Below are positions 1-10,934 of a stretch of 35,000 nt of DNA, piece by piece (position 1 is the stretch's first letter; every line of letters starts with the position of its first letter). The stretch spans positions 1-35,000 of the forward strand of contig ADNK01000544.1 of NCBI GenBank assembly GCA_000320545.1, given 5' to 3'. The notes beneath the pieces were generated by a model. That model had not been told where the DNA came from and did no database searches. It saw only the letters and a program-made list of their open reading frames with translations. Made by a program: the position numbers and the translations under genes. The stretch comes from Bigelowiella natans CCMP2755. Its lineage: Eukaryota > Cercozoa > Chlorarachniophyceae.

Positions 1-1
1 A

Positions 2-2044
2 CTACGTAGGTTCTCCCCTACCTACGCTAGGACTGCAGCTGCTTTTACTACTGCTTACCGGAAGGAGAACTCTGTAGGCCTCAGCTTCGCTAAGGTGTGG
101 GCCAAGGCTGGCCTTGATGCCCACTTCGATAACCTAATAAAGTTATGCAGCAACACCCTATTGAATGCTAAGCTAGACACTACTAGACCAGCTACCCTAT
201 GGACAGACTGGTCTAAGCTAGGTATGGCTGCTGTACTTACCCAAGACCAGCAGATCATACGGGTGTGGGGCAGGGCCTGCACAGCAGCTGAGGCCAAGTA
301 CAGCCCTACAAAAGGAGAGTATAAAGCCATGACTGAGGCGCAGAGGAAACTAAGATACTACCTGCTGTCGGTGCCCAGCTTCACCTTAATGACTGACCAC
401 AAGCCCCTCCTAGGCATCGACCGCAAGCTCGAAGCGCCTAACGATGAGTATGCAGCTATGAGGGCGGACACGGAAGAGTTTAGGGACAAGAGGACAGTGG
501 TCTACGCACCAGGAGACAAGCAGCTTGCTGACTATTTCAGCAGGCTGTTCGAAAAGAAAGTCCCTACCCAGGTCACCCCTATGGTTAACGCGATTACCTT
601 CGAGGACGGCGACTTCCTGCCTGAGCCAGAGGAGCTCCAGCACCTTCAAGAACACCTGGATAAATACAAACACAAGCATGAGGTACTTAGTGATAGGATA
701 TATGTATACACTAATAATGTTAGGCGTACCTACGTGCCACGGCGGACCAGGGGAGCCCTTCTCTTTACCGCCCATGGACCTGCACACGTAGGAGAAAACC
801 ATATCACTGCTCTACTCTACCATTACTACTGGCCCTACAAGCTAAAAGAGATAAGGACATACCTGCGTGGCTGCAGGTGCTCCAGCTTGAAGGCGGCAGG
901 CGTCGCCACCAAGGAGTCCAGCAAGAGCCGTGCATCTAAGAAAATCAAAGCAAGGAACTTCTTAGATATCGTGCAAATTGATGTTTATAAGTACGATGGC
1001 TATCACTACCTTACCTTCGTTGATGTGGCCACTGGAAAGTGCTGGGTTAAAAAGATTATCAAGGTCAACGTTGCTAAGAAGAACAAAGGCTTATATAAGC
1101 AGAGGCTTACTAACTGCTACCGTACCTGGGAGTCTGAGCTCCAGGCTATCCCTGATGAAGTTAGCATAAACAAGATACCAAAGAAGTTACATGTGGATAA
1201 TGAGACCTCTCTTCTACAGCTACCACACCCTAATATTGATGCCTCACCTGTATACTATGCCCAGTCCAACTCCAAGGTAGAGCGACTCCACCGCACCTTG
1301 GCCAACCTAAGCAGGATAAATAGCACCACACCAGACAAGATACAAGGGTTAGTAAACGACACCTTCACGTCTGGGGGAGGTATCAAGGATAAGGAGAGGG
1401 AAGAAGGCGACGACAACGACGACGATACCGAGAGCGAAGACGAGAAGGTCCCGTACGATGGCCGAGTTCTAAAGGAAGGACAGTATGTTAGGGCCAAGGT
1501 AAATCTGAGATCGAGAAATAAACAAGACCCCTTCTGGGGTGGCGTTGCAAAGGTTACCGAGAGGAAGGGGAGGAAGCAGTACTACATCTATGATGGGAAC
1601 AGGGTCACCTTGCGCCACATCAGTCACCTAAAGAATTATGATATCGGTGAGAAGCTCCTAGAGGATGTTAAAGTAAACCCTACTGTGTGGGAGCGAGCAA
1701 TGCCTTGTTTAGGACCCCGACCTAAGTTCGATGTGGAATATGGAAACAATAAGGTCAGGGTGAACGACGATTGGCGCATGAAGATTGTCTATCTAGGCTA
1801 CCCTGGATTACGAAATATGGAGAGGGTAGCTATGAAAATAAAGGACGGAAAATATCAGCTACTCTACCTAGCTGTTCCCGACTTACCCTTTGAGCACTGG
1901 TATAAGGTCCTGGGGGACCTTGATGCAGAGGGCTGGTATGGACACGAACCTAAGGACGAAGGTGAGTTCTGGGTAAGCGACAAAGGAGATAAGGTTAGAG
2001 AGGAATCTATTACCTGGTGGTTGGTGAAGTTCCGAAAGCGATGA
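2..2044 (+). CDS. Ty3/gypsy-type Pol polyprotein, C-terminal part (RT end, RNase H, integrase)
   Basis: The frame is open to the left edge, so this is the tail of a longer polyprotein; the first in-window residues (LRRFSPTYA) match the RT connection region. RNase H follows: TDWS, then EYKAM, then TDHKPLLG, keeping the D-E-D acidic residues. An HHCC-like integrase zinc finger is recognisable (AHGPAHVG to GCRC), although its cysteine pair is C-x-C rather than C-x2-C. The integrase core has Asp327 (VQIDVY), Asp399 (HVDNE) and Glu427 (KVERLH), counting from base 2. An SH3-like C-terminal domain follows (DPFWGG to LRHISHLK), then about 120 unrecognised residues. The frame ends TGA at 2042-2044. 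The D-to-E spacing is shorter than usual. No stop or frameshift interrupts it, so the copy may be recent or active. Confidence 0.85.
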   Translation, partial: LRRFSPTYARTAAAFTTAYRKENSVGLSFAKVWAKAGLDAHFDNLIKLCSNTLLNAKLDTTRPATLWTDWSKLGMAAVLTQDQQIIRVWGRACTAAEAKYSPTKGEYKAMTEAQRKLRYYLLSVPSFTLMTDHKPLLGIDRKLEAPNDEYAAMRADTEEFRDKRTVVYAPGDKQLADYFSRLFEKKVPTQVTPMVNAITFEDGDFLPEPEELQHLQEHLDKYKHKHEVLSDRIYVYTNNVRRTYVPRRTRGALLFTAHGPAHVGENHITALLYHYYWPYKLKEIRTYLRGCRCSSLKAAGVATKESSKSRASKKIKARNFLDIVQIDVYKYDGYHYLTFVDVATGKCWVKKIIKVNVAKKNKGLYKQRLTNCYRTWESELQAIPDEVSINKIPKKLHVDNETSLLQLPHPNIDASPVYYAQSNSKVERLHRTLANLSRINSTTPDKIQGLVNDTFTSGGGIKDKEREEGDDNDDDTESEDEKVPYDGRVLKEGQYVRAKVNLRSRNKQDPFWGGVAKVTERKGRKQYYIYDGNRVTLRHISHLKNYDIGEKLLEDVKVNPTVWERAMPCLGPRPKFDVEYGNNKVRVNDDWRMKIVYLGYPGLRNMERVAMKIKDGKYQLLYLAVPDLPFEHWYKVLGDLDAEGWYGHEPKDEGEFWVSDKGDKVREESITWWLVKFRKR

Positions 2045-2095
2045 AGGTCTAAGGGAATAAGGAAGGAAGGAAGGAGCAACGTGACTTGGGGGAGG

Positions 2096-2340
2096 TGTAG
2101 CGCGTACCACTACGCGGGCACAAGTCACGTGCGACAACAAAGGGGTTGTCGCGGATATAGAATATAGATAACGTAGATATTAATACAGCATAGGCACGTG
2201 GGTTCCGGCGGGACTCATGGCAGCACACCGGAAGTGTGCTGCCCCACGTGCGGCGGCATTCGCGAAAGCTTCGCGAATGATTACGCAGTGCACGATTTAA
2301 TAAAAATATAATCTTTAATAAAAATAAACACAACTCTTCA
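2096..2340 (+). repeat. Probable 3' LTR (hairpin-rich)
   Basis: It starts TGTAG directly after a purine tract and ends in CA. It holds A-rich stretches with AATAAA-like signals (2299-2333). It is packed with perfect inverted repeats: stems 2101-2106/2111-2116, 2131-2138/2145-2152, 2219-2228/2234-2243 nested inside 2194-2202/2243-2251, and 2257-2266/2270-2279. CACGTG occurs three times (2126, 2195, 2245). No second LTR is in the window for comparison, so both boundaries are inferred. Confidence 0.4.
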
Positions 2341-3066
2341 AAAGGAAGCAAACGTGCCTTTCCCCCCCCCTGCCTACTTGTGCACGTAGCGCCTCGGCCT
2401 GTGAACACCTTACGCGCAACATGGACATAGCAACAGCACATGATGTGTGCATGATGTTACGTGTCTATGATACCATCCGATGCACACCATCATGCATGTT
2501 TGATGATCTTGCCACACTGCGCGTGTGCATGCTGTCATGCCTGCTGGCTGGCCAGCCTGCCTGGCTAGCGCGCGCCAGCACGACATGCGAACCTTCCGCC
2601 TTCGATCGATCGAACGCAATTTGCTAGCCAGCCACTGTGGCTAGCTAGCCAGCTAGGTGCAATTGCACACTGCCATGATTTGCATGTGTGCGCGCTGACA
2701 TTTCTAGATCTAGACATCAGATGCTGACACAAAGCACACAAGCACGGTGCCACCAGCTAGACCAGCTGGCCAGCTAGCCAGACGCACATCCAGCAAACAC
2801 CTGCATGTTGTTTTGGCTCAATTTCTAAAATGTTTGAAAATGAGAAAATAGGTTGTCGTTGTCCGCAATTGGCATGCATTCCAGCACAAATAATGATGAT
2901 GGGTCAGGAAGTAAAAGAACTTGTCGATGGTGATGATGATGATGATGATGATGATGATGAGACCCTAGCACAACTACCATCCCATCAATCCACCTTCCGA
3001 ACTACAGGGGCCGCACATAAGACACATGCTGGGGAAGCTGCAGCTTTCAAATTTCAATTTTAGATA
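2341..3066. other. Spacer between the retrotransposon and the DTD2 gene
   Basis: No supported gene. From 2400 to 2820 the sequence is rich in short palindromes built on GCTAGC, CTAG, TGCA and GCATGC, a composition seen again in other spacers of this window. A (GAT)n tract lies at about 2931-2960. A short open frame at 2830-3063 ends in TAG just before the DTD2 start and resembles nothing known; it may be 5' leader. Confidence 0.6.
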
Positions 3067-4033
3067 ATGTACCTAGAGGGGAGGAGGCAGCAGCTATTGC
3101 TAAGTATAAACCGTCGAAGAAGAAGCAACTCGCTTGCAGTTATTTTGATGACTATGATGGGGATTTTGGGAATACTAAATCAACGGTACTCCTTCTCTAA
3201 GAAGAGCATAAGAGCCCTCTTCTCCTCTACTCCCATCTGTCAAAGTACAGAAACGACGCGAACTGAATTAGGGATCAATCGGAGTCGTCGCAGCAGATTC
3301 CAAGAAAATTTTGGACCAGCTAAGGTGTCATTACATGATTGCTTCAACCCATCAAACAATATCTATACTCGCTGCTTCACTTTTTATTTTTCAGAAATTT
3401 CATCCAGAAGCACGGAAAAGGCTAAGAAAACTGATCACGTTCACGGGAGGCGCTACTACTGCTACTACTACTTATTCTACTTTGAATAGAGGAATTTCCA
3501 TAAATGCTGCTGATACGATGAGAAGCTCCAACGAAAATGATAAGAACAGCAGGATCAAGAGTAGCAACACTAGCGCAACGATGAAGCTTCCGTGTGAAAA
3601 TCAAAGATGGTGCACACTCCTTGTTTCCACCGAAGCAGACACAGCATCCATGTAATAGAGCTGCTTCTTTTTCCATCATCACCAAAATGAATCTCTATAG
3701 AAACAATTTCTTTCATTTTATTGCGAGAGATTTTCATGTCTTGCCGAGTTATCATGAGCTGACCAATATGTTTGATTCCTTTACTTCCACAAGAACTATG
3801 CGAGATTCATTGCTCAGGCTGTTCGGGGATTGCTGGGAACCACTTGTAAGTAGTTGTAGTAAGACAAGTGTTGCAGTAGTAAGCTACATTCAACTTTTGC
3901 AATGATTATCTCATGAGCAATCCGGAGGAGGAAGAGGAGGAGGAGGAGGAGGAGGAGGAGGAGGAGGAGGAAGGAGACACAGTTAAAGCGTAGCAGCACA
4001 GACGACGATATGTTTGATGATTACTATGTACTG

Positions 4034-4066
<33 letters not shown>

Positions 4067-5562
4067 GGTTCCTGGCAACGATATCACTAAATCAAGCTCT
4101 TCCATCATCGGCAGCAGCATCGATACTAGAGAGAAGAAGAAGAGGATAGAGTATGATCCATCACGCTATGAAGGCGCTCGCTGTTACAGATACTACCGCT
4201 CACAAGGAAAAGAAGAAGAAGAAGAAGATCATATATGTTGCCTGTGGACCCTACCAAAACAGGTTGTAGAATAATCAATCATCCAGATTATTTGTTCTAT
4301 TTGAAGAACAACTAGGAGCGTATTTCCTAGTCATGCTTCCTTCCTGCTGCTGCATTTACTAAGTGAATTATTACCATCATCGTTATCATCATATTTTCTT
4401 TGGTATCAATCTATCTATATGGCTGCTGCTGCCCCCCTCCCCCTCCCCCTTTTCTTCCTGCTCTCTGATCGTATGCCATTGTTCTGACGGTCAAGGCGGA
4501 TTTTCTCCATCTGGATCACATCGATGAAGCGTTTTTGGACCACGAATATCACGTCGCGTCGTCTGCGGCCGATGATGGCGCAGATGGTAATGCTGACTAC
4601 GACTGTAAGGATCAGATCAAGTATTCCATTAAAGAAGTAGTTTTTCTTTCAAGACATCAATCGAAGTCTGGAAGTCCCGCACTTACTGTGCATCCTATAG
4701 GTGGTAGTGATGATAAAATGATGATTATGATATTGATAATAATAGTAGTAATGATGATGATGATGATGATGATGGTGATGCACTCACTAATGGGAAAATA
4801 GAATGATGGAACATCCCATAACAGAAGTATATATCACATCGAAGTATTATCATATGGAATTGCAGGTATTCCACGTCCTAGCAAATGGACAAAGGAAATG
4901 GGGTATTATTTTTATCATCATTGTTATTACTATTATTATTATTATTATAACTATTTTACGCTCATGTAGGCATTATAGCCTCTGAGGAAAAAGACGAAGC
5001 TCCAACATTATCATCATCAACATCATCATCATCATCATTATCATCATCACCATCATCATCATCATCATCATTATCATCATCACCATCATCATCATCATTA
5101 TCTTACTTAAATGCTGGTAGAGGTCATGCTGGGAAATGCCCTCCGCCCTCTGCAAGCATGGGCTGGGTCTTTCGAGAACTTAAAAAGCAGGTTATTACTT
5201 TTAGAGAATGTAGATGTAAGCATGCATAATCTCAGAGTTATGAATTGCTGCTGTGTAGCTGTACTAGTTGTACAATTAAGTAGTAATACTTTTACCGCTA
5301 TCAACCTTTTATTCAACGATGCTACTGAAATCTTTAAAGGCCAGACAAAGTGGGATTTCTGAAGAATTCCAAGTGACTTTTGAGGCCACACACCATGGCC
5401 CCTACCTGAGGACTCCTGCAATGTTTCTAGAGATCGGTTGTTGTTGTTGTTGTTGCTATTGGTGTGCTTAGTAGCTGCAAGTATTTACATTGCTTTCATA
5501 TTTATAATTTGGGAAGATATAGACGACGTAGAATAGGTACATCATCATGACTCAAACAGTCA

Positions 5563-5599
<37 letters not shown>

Positions 5600-6226
5600 A
5601 ATGTGGAGATCTGAAGTCATTATATAGTTCATCACCACACATTTAGTCGGACGTACGTAGGTTCTAAACAAGACGACTGGGTGCGACAAGATGCTGGTGA
5701 TTGCTGGGCAAGGACACTGCAAAATACGATTTTAAGCAGCAACGACAGTAGCAGTGGCAGCAGCAAAAATGGGGGAGTAGTAACTTTAGGTAAAGAAAAT
5801 AATACGCAGCATCAGGTGGTGGTGTTATCTCTAGGCGGAGGACACTATGTACCATTCATCAATGACATCGTTTTGAACTCTGACTCGATTACCCCAGGCC
5901 ATATGCTTCCATCGTATCTTTTGGATGATATAATTGTTGATAACCAAGAAGGAAAATCTGAAGGAGAGAGGGAATGGGAACGGGCGATAAAAACTGCTGT
6001 GGATGCAACATATAGTACAGCAATGAGCACCAACAAAAATAACGACGATGATGCTGGAAATATGCGGGAAAGTGAGCGTAATGCCAAATCTTGGCTTAAA
6101 GTATACATCGACAAGAAGAGTTTCAAAGCTCCTGCACGACAGAAAATAATCGATTTGTTACAACAGATCGGTCTCGAATATACCACAAAGAAAAGAGACA
6201 CTGTATTTTTCGACTACCGCCCATAA
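3067..6226 (+). CDS. DTD2: D-aminoacyl-tRNA deacylase, archaeal/plant type (DTD2/GEK1), 8 exons
   Basis: Enzymes of this family hydrolyse D-amino acids from mischarged tRNA. Exons: 3067-3324, 3395-3651, 3749-3845, 4068-4262, 4496-4700, 5123-5190, 5340-5436, 5661-6226. All introns are GT-AG and the join is in frame (1743 nt, 580 residues). Family motifs run in order across the junctions: TLLVSTEAD (about 157-165), FLSRHQS (320-326), ALTVHPIG (331-338), FEATHHGP (374-381), LGGGHYVP (450-457), GHMLPSY (472-478) and KKSFKAP near the end. The 148 or so residues before Met149 (MKLPCENQRW) are an extension with a basic patch and a hydrophobic run (LAVILMTMMGILGIL), possibly a targeting leader; an in-frame TAG at 3061 limits the 5' end. 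Acidic low-complexity inserts enlarge the core. The introns are full of (CTA)n, (ATC)n and (TA)n. The exact start codon is uncertain; the family call is strong. Confidence 0.88.
3923..4067 (+). repeat. (GGA)n and (CTA)n microsatellites in DTD2 intron 3
   Basis: A GAG/GGA tract (about 3923-3972) is followed by an uninterrupted CTA tract (about 4034-4066). The CTA tract ends exactly in the CTAG that forms the 3' splice site of exon 4 at 4068. Confidence 0.8.
5006..5102 (+). repeat. (ATC)n microsatellite in DTD2 intron 5
   Basis: Nearly 100 bases of TCA/ATC units with a few TTA and ACC interruptions, filling the 3' part of the intron just before exon 6. Confidence 0.85.
5567..5596 (+). repeat. 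(TA)n microsatellite in DTD2 intron 7
   Basis: About 15 uninterrupted TA units inside the intron 5437-5660, which also opens with a (GTT)n tract at its donor. Confidence 0.9.
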
Positions 6227-6279
6227 ATTTAAAAGAAAAGAGACACAACTGTATTTTTCGACCACCACCCTTAAATTTA
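6187..6279 (+). repeat. DTD2: Tandem duplication of the DTD2 coding end
   Basis: 6187-6231 (45 nt, the last codons, stop and start of the 3'UTR) is repeated at 6232-6279 (48 nt). The copies share AAAGAAAAGAGACA, then TGTATTTTTCGAC, then a stop and AAATTTA. Copy 2 has one extra codon and a few substitutions but keeps an equivalent frame ending in TAA. Only copy 1 is in the reading frame used. Confidence 0.85.
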
Positions 6280-7874
6280 ATAAAGTCAGATAATAAGAAG
6301 AAAAATCGATACAAACGATGCGGACACCTATTTTGTAGGGCATTATGTACAGTTTTAATGTCGTCAAAGGACCTGTCCATCGCTGTCATCAATGACACAG
6401 CGCAGTGTGTTCAATGTGATTACAACAACAGAATGTCCATCTTTACATGAAGAATGGCAAAGATGTGTGCACACCATGTGCATGTTAGCATGGGGATAGC
6501 TATATTCTTGCTTATGATGCTCATCATAAGGGGCCACATATTCCGTTATTACGCCAATTTTGTTGCGTACGTATGTGCAAATTGGGCGCACACATTGAGA
6601 GAATGTTAATTTGGTGAGTCATGACCATGATGTTCACCTCAATCCAAAAGCACAGCTCATCAATTGAGAAACCACAATCTGCAGCTCCTCTTTTGCCTCT
6701 GCAAGATCACAAAGCGACCACATTCAATTCACTACAGCTGCAGCCATACTCTAGCACTCAACCGTGGGCTCAGCCCATCCATCAAAGTGCGGCCACCCGC
6801 GGTCATCCGGTCCTTTGTGATTTCACCACGGAGTGGTTTGCACTTGTTTCCTGCTCCAAAATGAAAACGACAAAAATGGGAACTTAGGTCTGGGATTATC
6901 ACTCCATGCCGGCCGTTCTTTCCGACTGTAAGACAATTTTCTGTCACGCAAAGTCTGGAAGTCTTGTGCTCGTGCATGATTGGGAAGAAACATGATGCAG
7001 TGACACGGACTGAGACGTGCCCCCCCCCTGCCATGTTGGTCCCACAAATGATTGCCCCCACAGAGTGTGAGCGATTCGAAAGTGATCCAATCCCGTCTCC
7101 TCTCTGGTTCGCACGCCGTTAGTTCCAGATGAGAGCAAGTGCAATAGATGCCAACACACACATGTTTACGCACATCTCTCTTTGAGTACCTACCACCCGA
7201 TTGAGTATCGGCTCGGGAGAACGTATGAGCAGAAAGATTAATTCACCACCGGATTTTCTGTCATTTTTGGACAAACGCATAGTGATTTCATGTAACGACT
7301 TGGTAATTTTGCTCTTTATGCATCCGTTTTGTCGCAGGTTTAAAAGTGGGACCCTGTGGATTTCTGCTTTCTTGTCGCAGGTTTAGATAAGAGTACCAGA
7401 TGGTAAAACATGGAAGATATAACGACGACATAGTCCATAAATTATATCCCCAATTTATATGAATATTCCTCTTGTATACAAAATATTTGTATTTACCTCA
7501 TCAAATCACGACACTGTAAAAGAAAATATGAACTTTCTAATCTGAACATAGGTATCTTTCATGTCGCTACTTGAAATGTTGCGCAACATCCGACTTGTTG
7601 AATGTGAAATAATTTAGACGACAAGAAATAATCTGAGTCGTGTTAAGATTTACACTAGGTTTTATCCGAAAACTACCAAACTTGCCGGATATAAGCCTTT
7701 AAGTATTTTTAATTTGTTCAATGTCGAGCAAAAAAAAAGAAATTGCCGAAAAAAGTTGTCATTACAATTTTATACGGAAGTCGCAGCATAAATTTTACGA
7801 GATCTATTATTTAAAATGCTGTCTTCTAGTCTGAACCTTTAATAGGATTTTGGCTCCCCCAGAAACCATTAACA
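6280..7874. other. Spacer between DTD2 and legumain genes
   Basis: No gene could be supported. 6600-7190 is fairly GC-rich with several overlapping short open frames, but none shows a recognisable domain or coherent splicing. A 14-base direct repeat (TTGTCGCAGGTTTA) lies at 7329-7342 and 7372-7385. 7390-7860 is AT-rich and probably includes the legumain promoter; no clear TATA box stands out. Confidence 0.55.
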
Positions 7875-9426
7875 ATGTCAATCCTCGCTGCTGCCCTGCC
7901 TCTCTTGGCTCTTCTTGCCAAAGCTGACAACTACGCCGTCCTCATCGCAGGATCGAGCGGATATTCTAACTACAGGCATCAAGCAGATGTTTGTCATGGT
8001 AGGAGATGAATTTGAAATTGATAAAATATTGTACTCTTTATGAGTACCCGTGTTATGTTCCCCTTGATGATCCGCTGATATCTGTCATCGTTCAGCGTAT
8101 CAGATCTTGGTCCGTAATGGAGTGTCTGCAGATAACATCATCACTTTTAGCTACGACGATGTTGCAAACTCGCGAGACAATCCTTTCCCAGGAAAACTCT
8201 TCAACAAACCAACAGAGGAAGGAACACCTGGTGTTGATGTCTATGAAGGCTGCAAGATTGACTACTCGGGTAGGGATGTGACCCCTGACAACTTTTTGGC
8301 AGCTCTCAAGGGAGACTCTTCCAAAGCTTCGGGTAAAGTCTTGAAGAGCGGTGCTGAGGATCGCGTTTTCATCAACTTCGCTGATCATGGTGCTCCTGGA
8401 CTCATTGCGTTTCCTCACAGTGAGTTGCATGCTGACGACCTCATTGATGCGCTCAAGTACATGAATGAAAACAAGATGTACAGTGAACTTGTTTTCTACC
8501 TCGAAGCATGTGAATCCGGTTCCATGTTCGAAGATAAGCTTCCAGAGGATATCAAGATCTACGCTACGACTGCTGCAAATGCTCACGAGTCAAGTTGGGG
8601 AACTTACTGCCCTCCTTCCAGCAAAGTTGATGGCAAAAACCTTAACACATGTTTGGGTGATTTGTATTCTGTCAACTGGATGGAGGACGCAGATCTTGCG
8701 AACACTACTGAAAGTCTTGATGACCAGTTCCAGAAAGTGAAGACTGAGACTTCTAAAAGTCATGTCATGGAGTATGGAGAACTCGATTTCGACTCTCAAA
8801 AAGCTGACAGTTTCTGGGGTAATAGTGACAACTAAAATAATTTATGAATAGAATTTGATTCTATTTCTCCTGATTATCGGCAATTAATAATGAAATACGA
8901 GGAACAAGTTTGTACCATCTCAGCATCAATAACAATTGAAGACCACTTGCATCATAAGCAAAAACATTACATTATTTTAGGTAAAGTTGCTGCACCAGCC
9001 ATCCGGTACAGTAAGGTTGATCCTTCTATTAAGACTGCTTCTGCTGTTGATTCCCGAGATGTCGGTCTCACCACTTTCTACAGCCAGTACCTCAACAGCG
9101 ATCCTCGTGACCTCAAAAATCGCCGCAGGCTTGCTGAGAAACTCGTTGCTGAGATTCAGTTTCGCCAGTGGTCCGATGAACTTTTCTCCAAGATTGCTGC
9201 GAAGGTAATGATGAGCAACAACGGTATGCTTTCTGATGCTCTCTACGGACATCGCAAGCCAGTGTCTTTCCAGTGCCACAAAGCTGCAATCAAGCAGTAC
9301 AAGAGTGTGTGCGGAGAATTGACCGACTATTCCCTCAAACATGTTCGTGTCCTTGTAAACCTCTGCGAGATTACCAAGGATACCGAATCGGTGACAAATG
9401 GCATCAAGGAGGTGTGTCAGGCATAA
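7875..9426 (+). CDS. LGMN: Legumain (asparaginyl endopeptidase, C13 family), 3 exons
   Basis: Legumains cleave after Asn in acidic lysosomes or vacuoles and are made as secreted zymogens. Exons: 7875-7998, 8096-8818, 8981-9426; both introns are GT-AG in phase 1, giving 430 residues. Residues 1-17 ([17 protein letters not shown]) form a signal peptide. The catalytic set is intact: Asn32 in [11 protein letters not shown], His139 in NFADHGAPG and Cys180 in [10 protein letters not shown], with the usual 41-residue His-Cys distance. [15 protein letters not shown] supports the substrate pocket. The last 110 or so residues carry the cysteine-bearing legumain prodomain (FQCHKAAI to VLVNLCEI to VCQA), so the enzyme is predicted to need C-terminal processing. 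The length matches plant and animal legumains. The intron position inside the HQADVCHAYQ motif is confirmed by motif continuity. Confidence 0.96.
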
Positions 9427-10078
9427 ATGACCAGTCAGTCAGCTGCTGGAACATATCGTAACGCCTTCGCAGCAACGTATATCTACCGTGGTCGAAGTAC
9501 TCTTCATTGGTATGTTTGCTGTAATGTTAACTTGTGTTGTATATAGATCGTTACGCCAACAGTAACTAGAATAACCTATTGCTTCCTGTCTAGCATGTAC
9601 ATACATGTTATTGACACTCTGCTAACAAAGGGTTGATTCTGAAAATTTCACATGTAATGCTGCCACGCGATACAGGCTAGCGCGCAGGTGCAACGTTCGA
9701 TGACATACATCCAACATTGCACGAATTCGCATCGTGCACGCATGCGTGGCGTGCTAGCTATAGCTACGTACGCTATACCTAGCTACGTCGCCATTACACA
9801 GTTGTGCATGCATGTGGACAGACAGCATGTGTATGTATGTAAGACGGATGTAATGAAATGTTTAAATTTTTTCAATTGTCATCCTAATAGATGTAGTTGT
9901 GTCCAATGCAGCGGCTACAGCGCTCAAATTATTGTAACTATTTGTTTCCTTATTGTTGTCTACAGCTAGTAGCATGTTATTGCATGCATGAAAAAGCATT
10001 GCAATTAATTTGGTCTTTATGTATACGTATACGTATGTGTGCGATGATAACGCACTATAGCACTGTTGTACCAATCTA
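9427..10078. other. Convergent spacer between legumain (+) and helicase (-) genes
   Basis: Both flanking genes end here. 9670-9830 is rich in GCTAGC, TGCATG and TACGTA palindromes. A motif shared with the other convergent spacer lies at 9839-9885. 10021-10038 holds a TATACGTATACGTATG palindrome-like run. No gene was found. Confidence 0.6.
9839..9885 (+). repeat. Convergent-spacer motif, copy A
   Basis: GTAAGACGGATGTAAT at 9839-9854, followed after an AT-rich gap by TTGTCATCCT at 9876-9885. The same two blocks occur in the same order at 25779-25843. It lies between two gene ends. Confidence 0.6.
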
Positions 10079-10891
10079 TCAATATAAATCATGCGATTTG
10101 ATCAAAGGACCGTCTAAAATCACGTTGCTGCATTTACCATGATGGCTGCTGCCAGAGTTATATCCCATCGTCGTTGTCATCTTTGGTGCTCGTGTGTCCA
10201 ATTTGTTCTTATTCCCACCAGTATTTCGTCCTGTCATCAACGAAGAAAAAGATGACGATGCCCCTACTAGCTGCTTTGGTCCTGCTACCGATTTTGTCAT
10301 CAGACAATTTCTCGAATTGTGATTCTTTGTCTGCTGCTGTTTTTCCCCAAGCGATGACATTGCCATAGTCCCCTGCTGCTGCTGCTTCTGTGCTTTATTA
10401 CTTTCCATACCTCTGCTCCTCCTTTTCTTTACATGCAGTAAACGCTTTCTCTGCCTCCCAACTATTAAACCGTTGGCAAGAGCTTCTGCCTGTTGAGATC
10501 ATCATCGTTGTGACGGTGGTGGTAGTGATGGTAGCGATGATGATGACAATGATGATGATGTTATTGATGATGAGCTTGGATGCTACTGTCCTTTTACTTT
10601 TTCATCACGTTACAATGCTACCTCCTTATCCTTTTGTTTTTCAGCTTGAGTTTGAAACCATGTTCGCTTTTCTCGGCGATGTATCTCCTCTTTATGTTTC
10701 TGCATGTTGAGAGCTTTTTCTGTGGTAGAATGGTAGTAGTAGTAGTAAAAATAGTGGGTAGTAGTAGTAGTAGTAGTAGTAGTAGTAAGTAGTAAGTAGT
10801 AGTAGTAGTAGTAGTAAGTAGTAGTAGTCGTAGAGGTGATGTTTATATTAACGGAACCCACATTGTTGTTTCGCATCAGTTTACTACACAA

Positions 10892-10934
<43 letters not shown>

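Larger units (their letters stand above)
1..2340 (+). mobile_element. 3' part of a Ty3/gypsy-like LTR retrotransposon
   Basis: The reading frame at 2-2044 runs from the end of reverse transcriptase through RNase H and integrase. That domain order (RT, RNase H, INT) is the Ty3/gypsy arrangement. After the stop comes a purine-rich stretch (2086-2095), which fits a polypurine tract, then TG at 2096 opening a probable 3' LTR. The left boundary, gag, protease, most of RT and the 5' LTR lie outside the window. No target-site duplication could be checked. The right limit (2340) is a guess from a terminal CA. Confidence 0.75.

Noticed and set aside
2830-3063. Open frame with an aspartate run upstream of DTD2
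   Set aside because: It resembles nothing known, is dominated by a (GAT)n repeat and is closed by a stop just before the DTD2 start; no splice link was supported.
6732-7173. Overlapping minus-strand open frames of about 110 residues
   Set aside because: No recognisable domain, several frames open at once and no coherent exon chain; more like non-coding GC-rich sequence.
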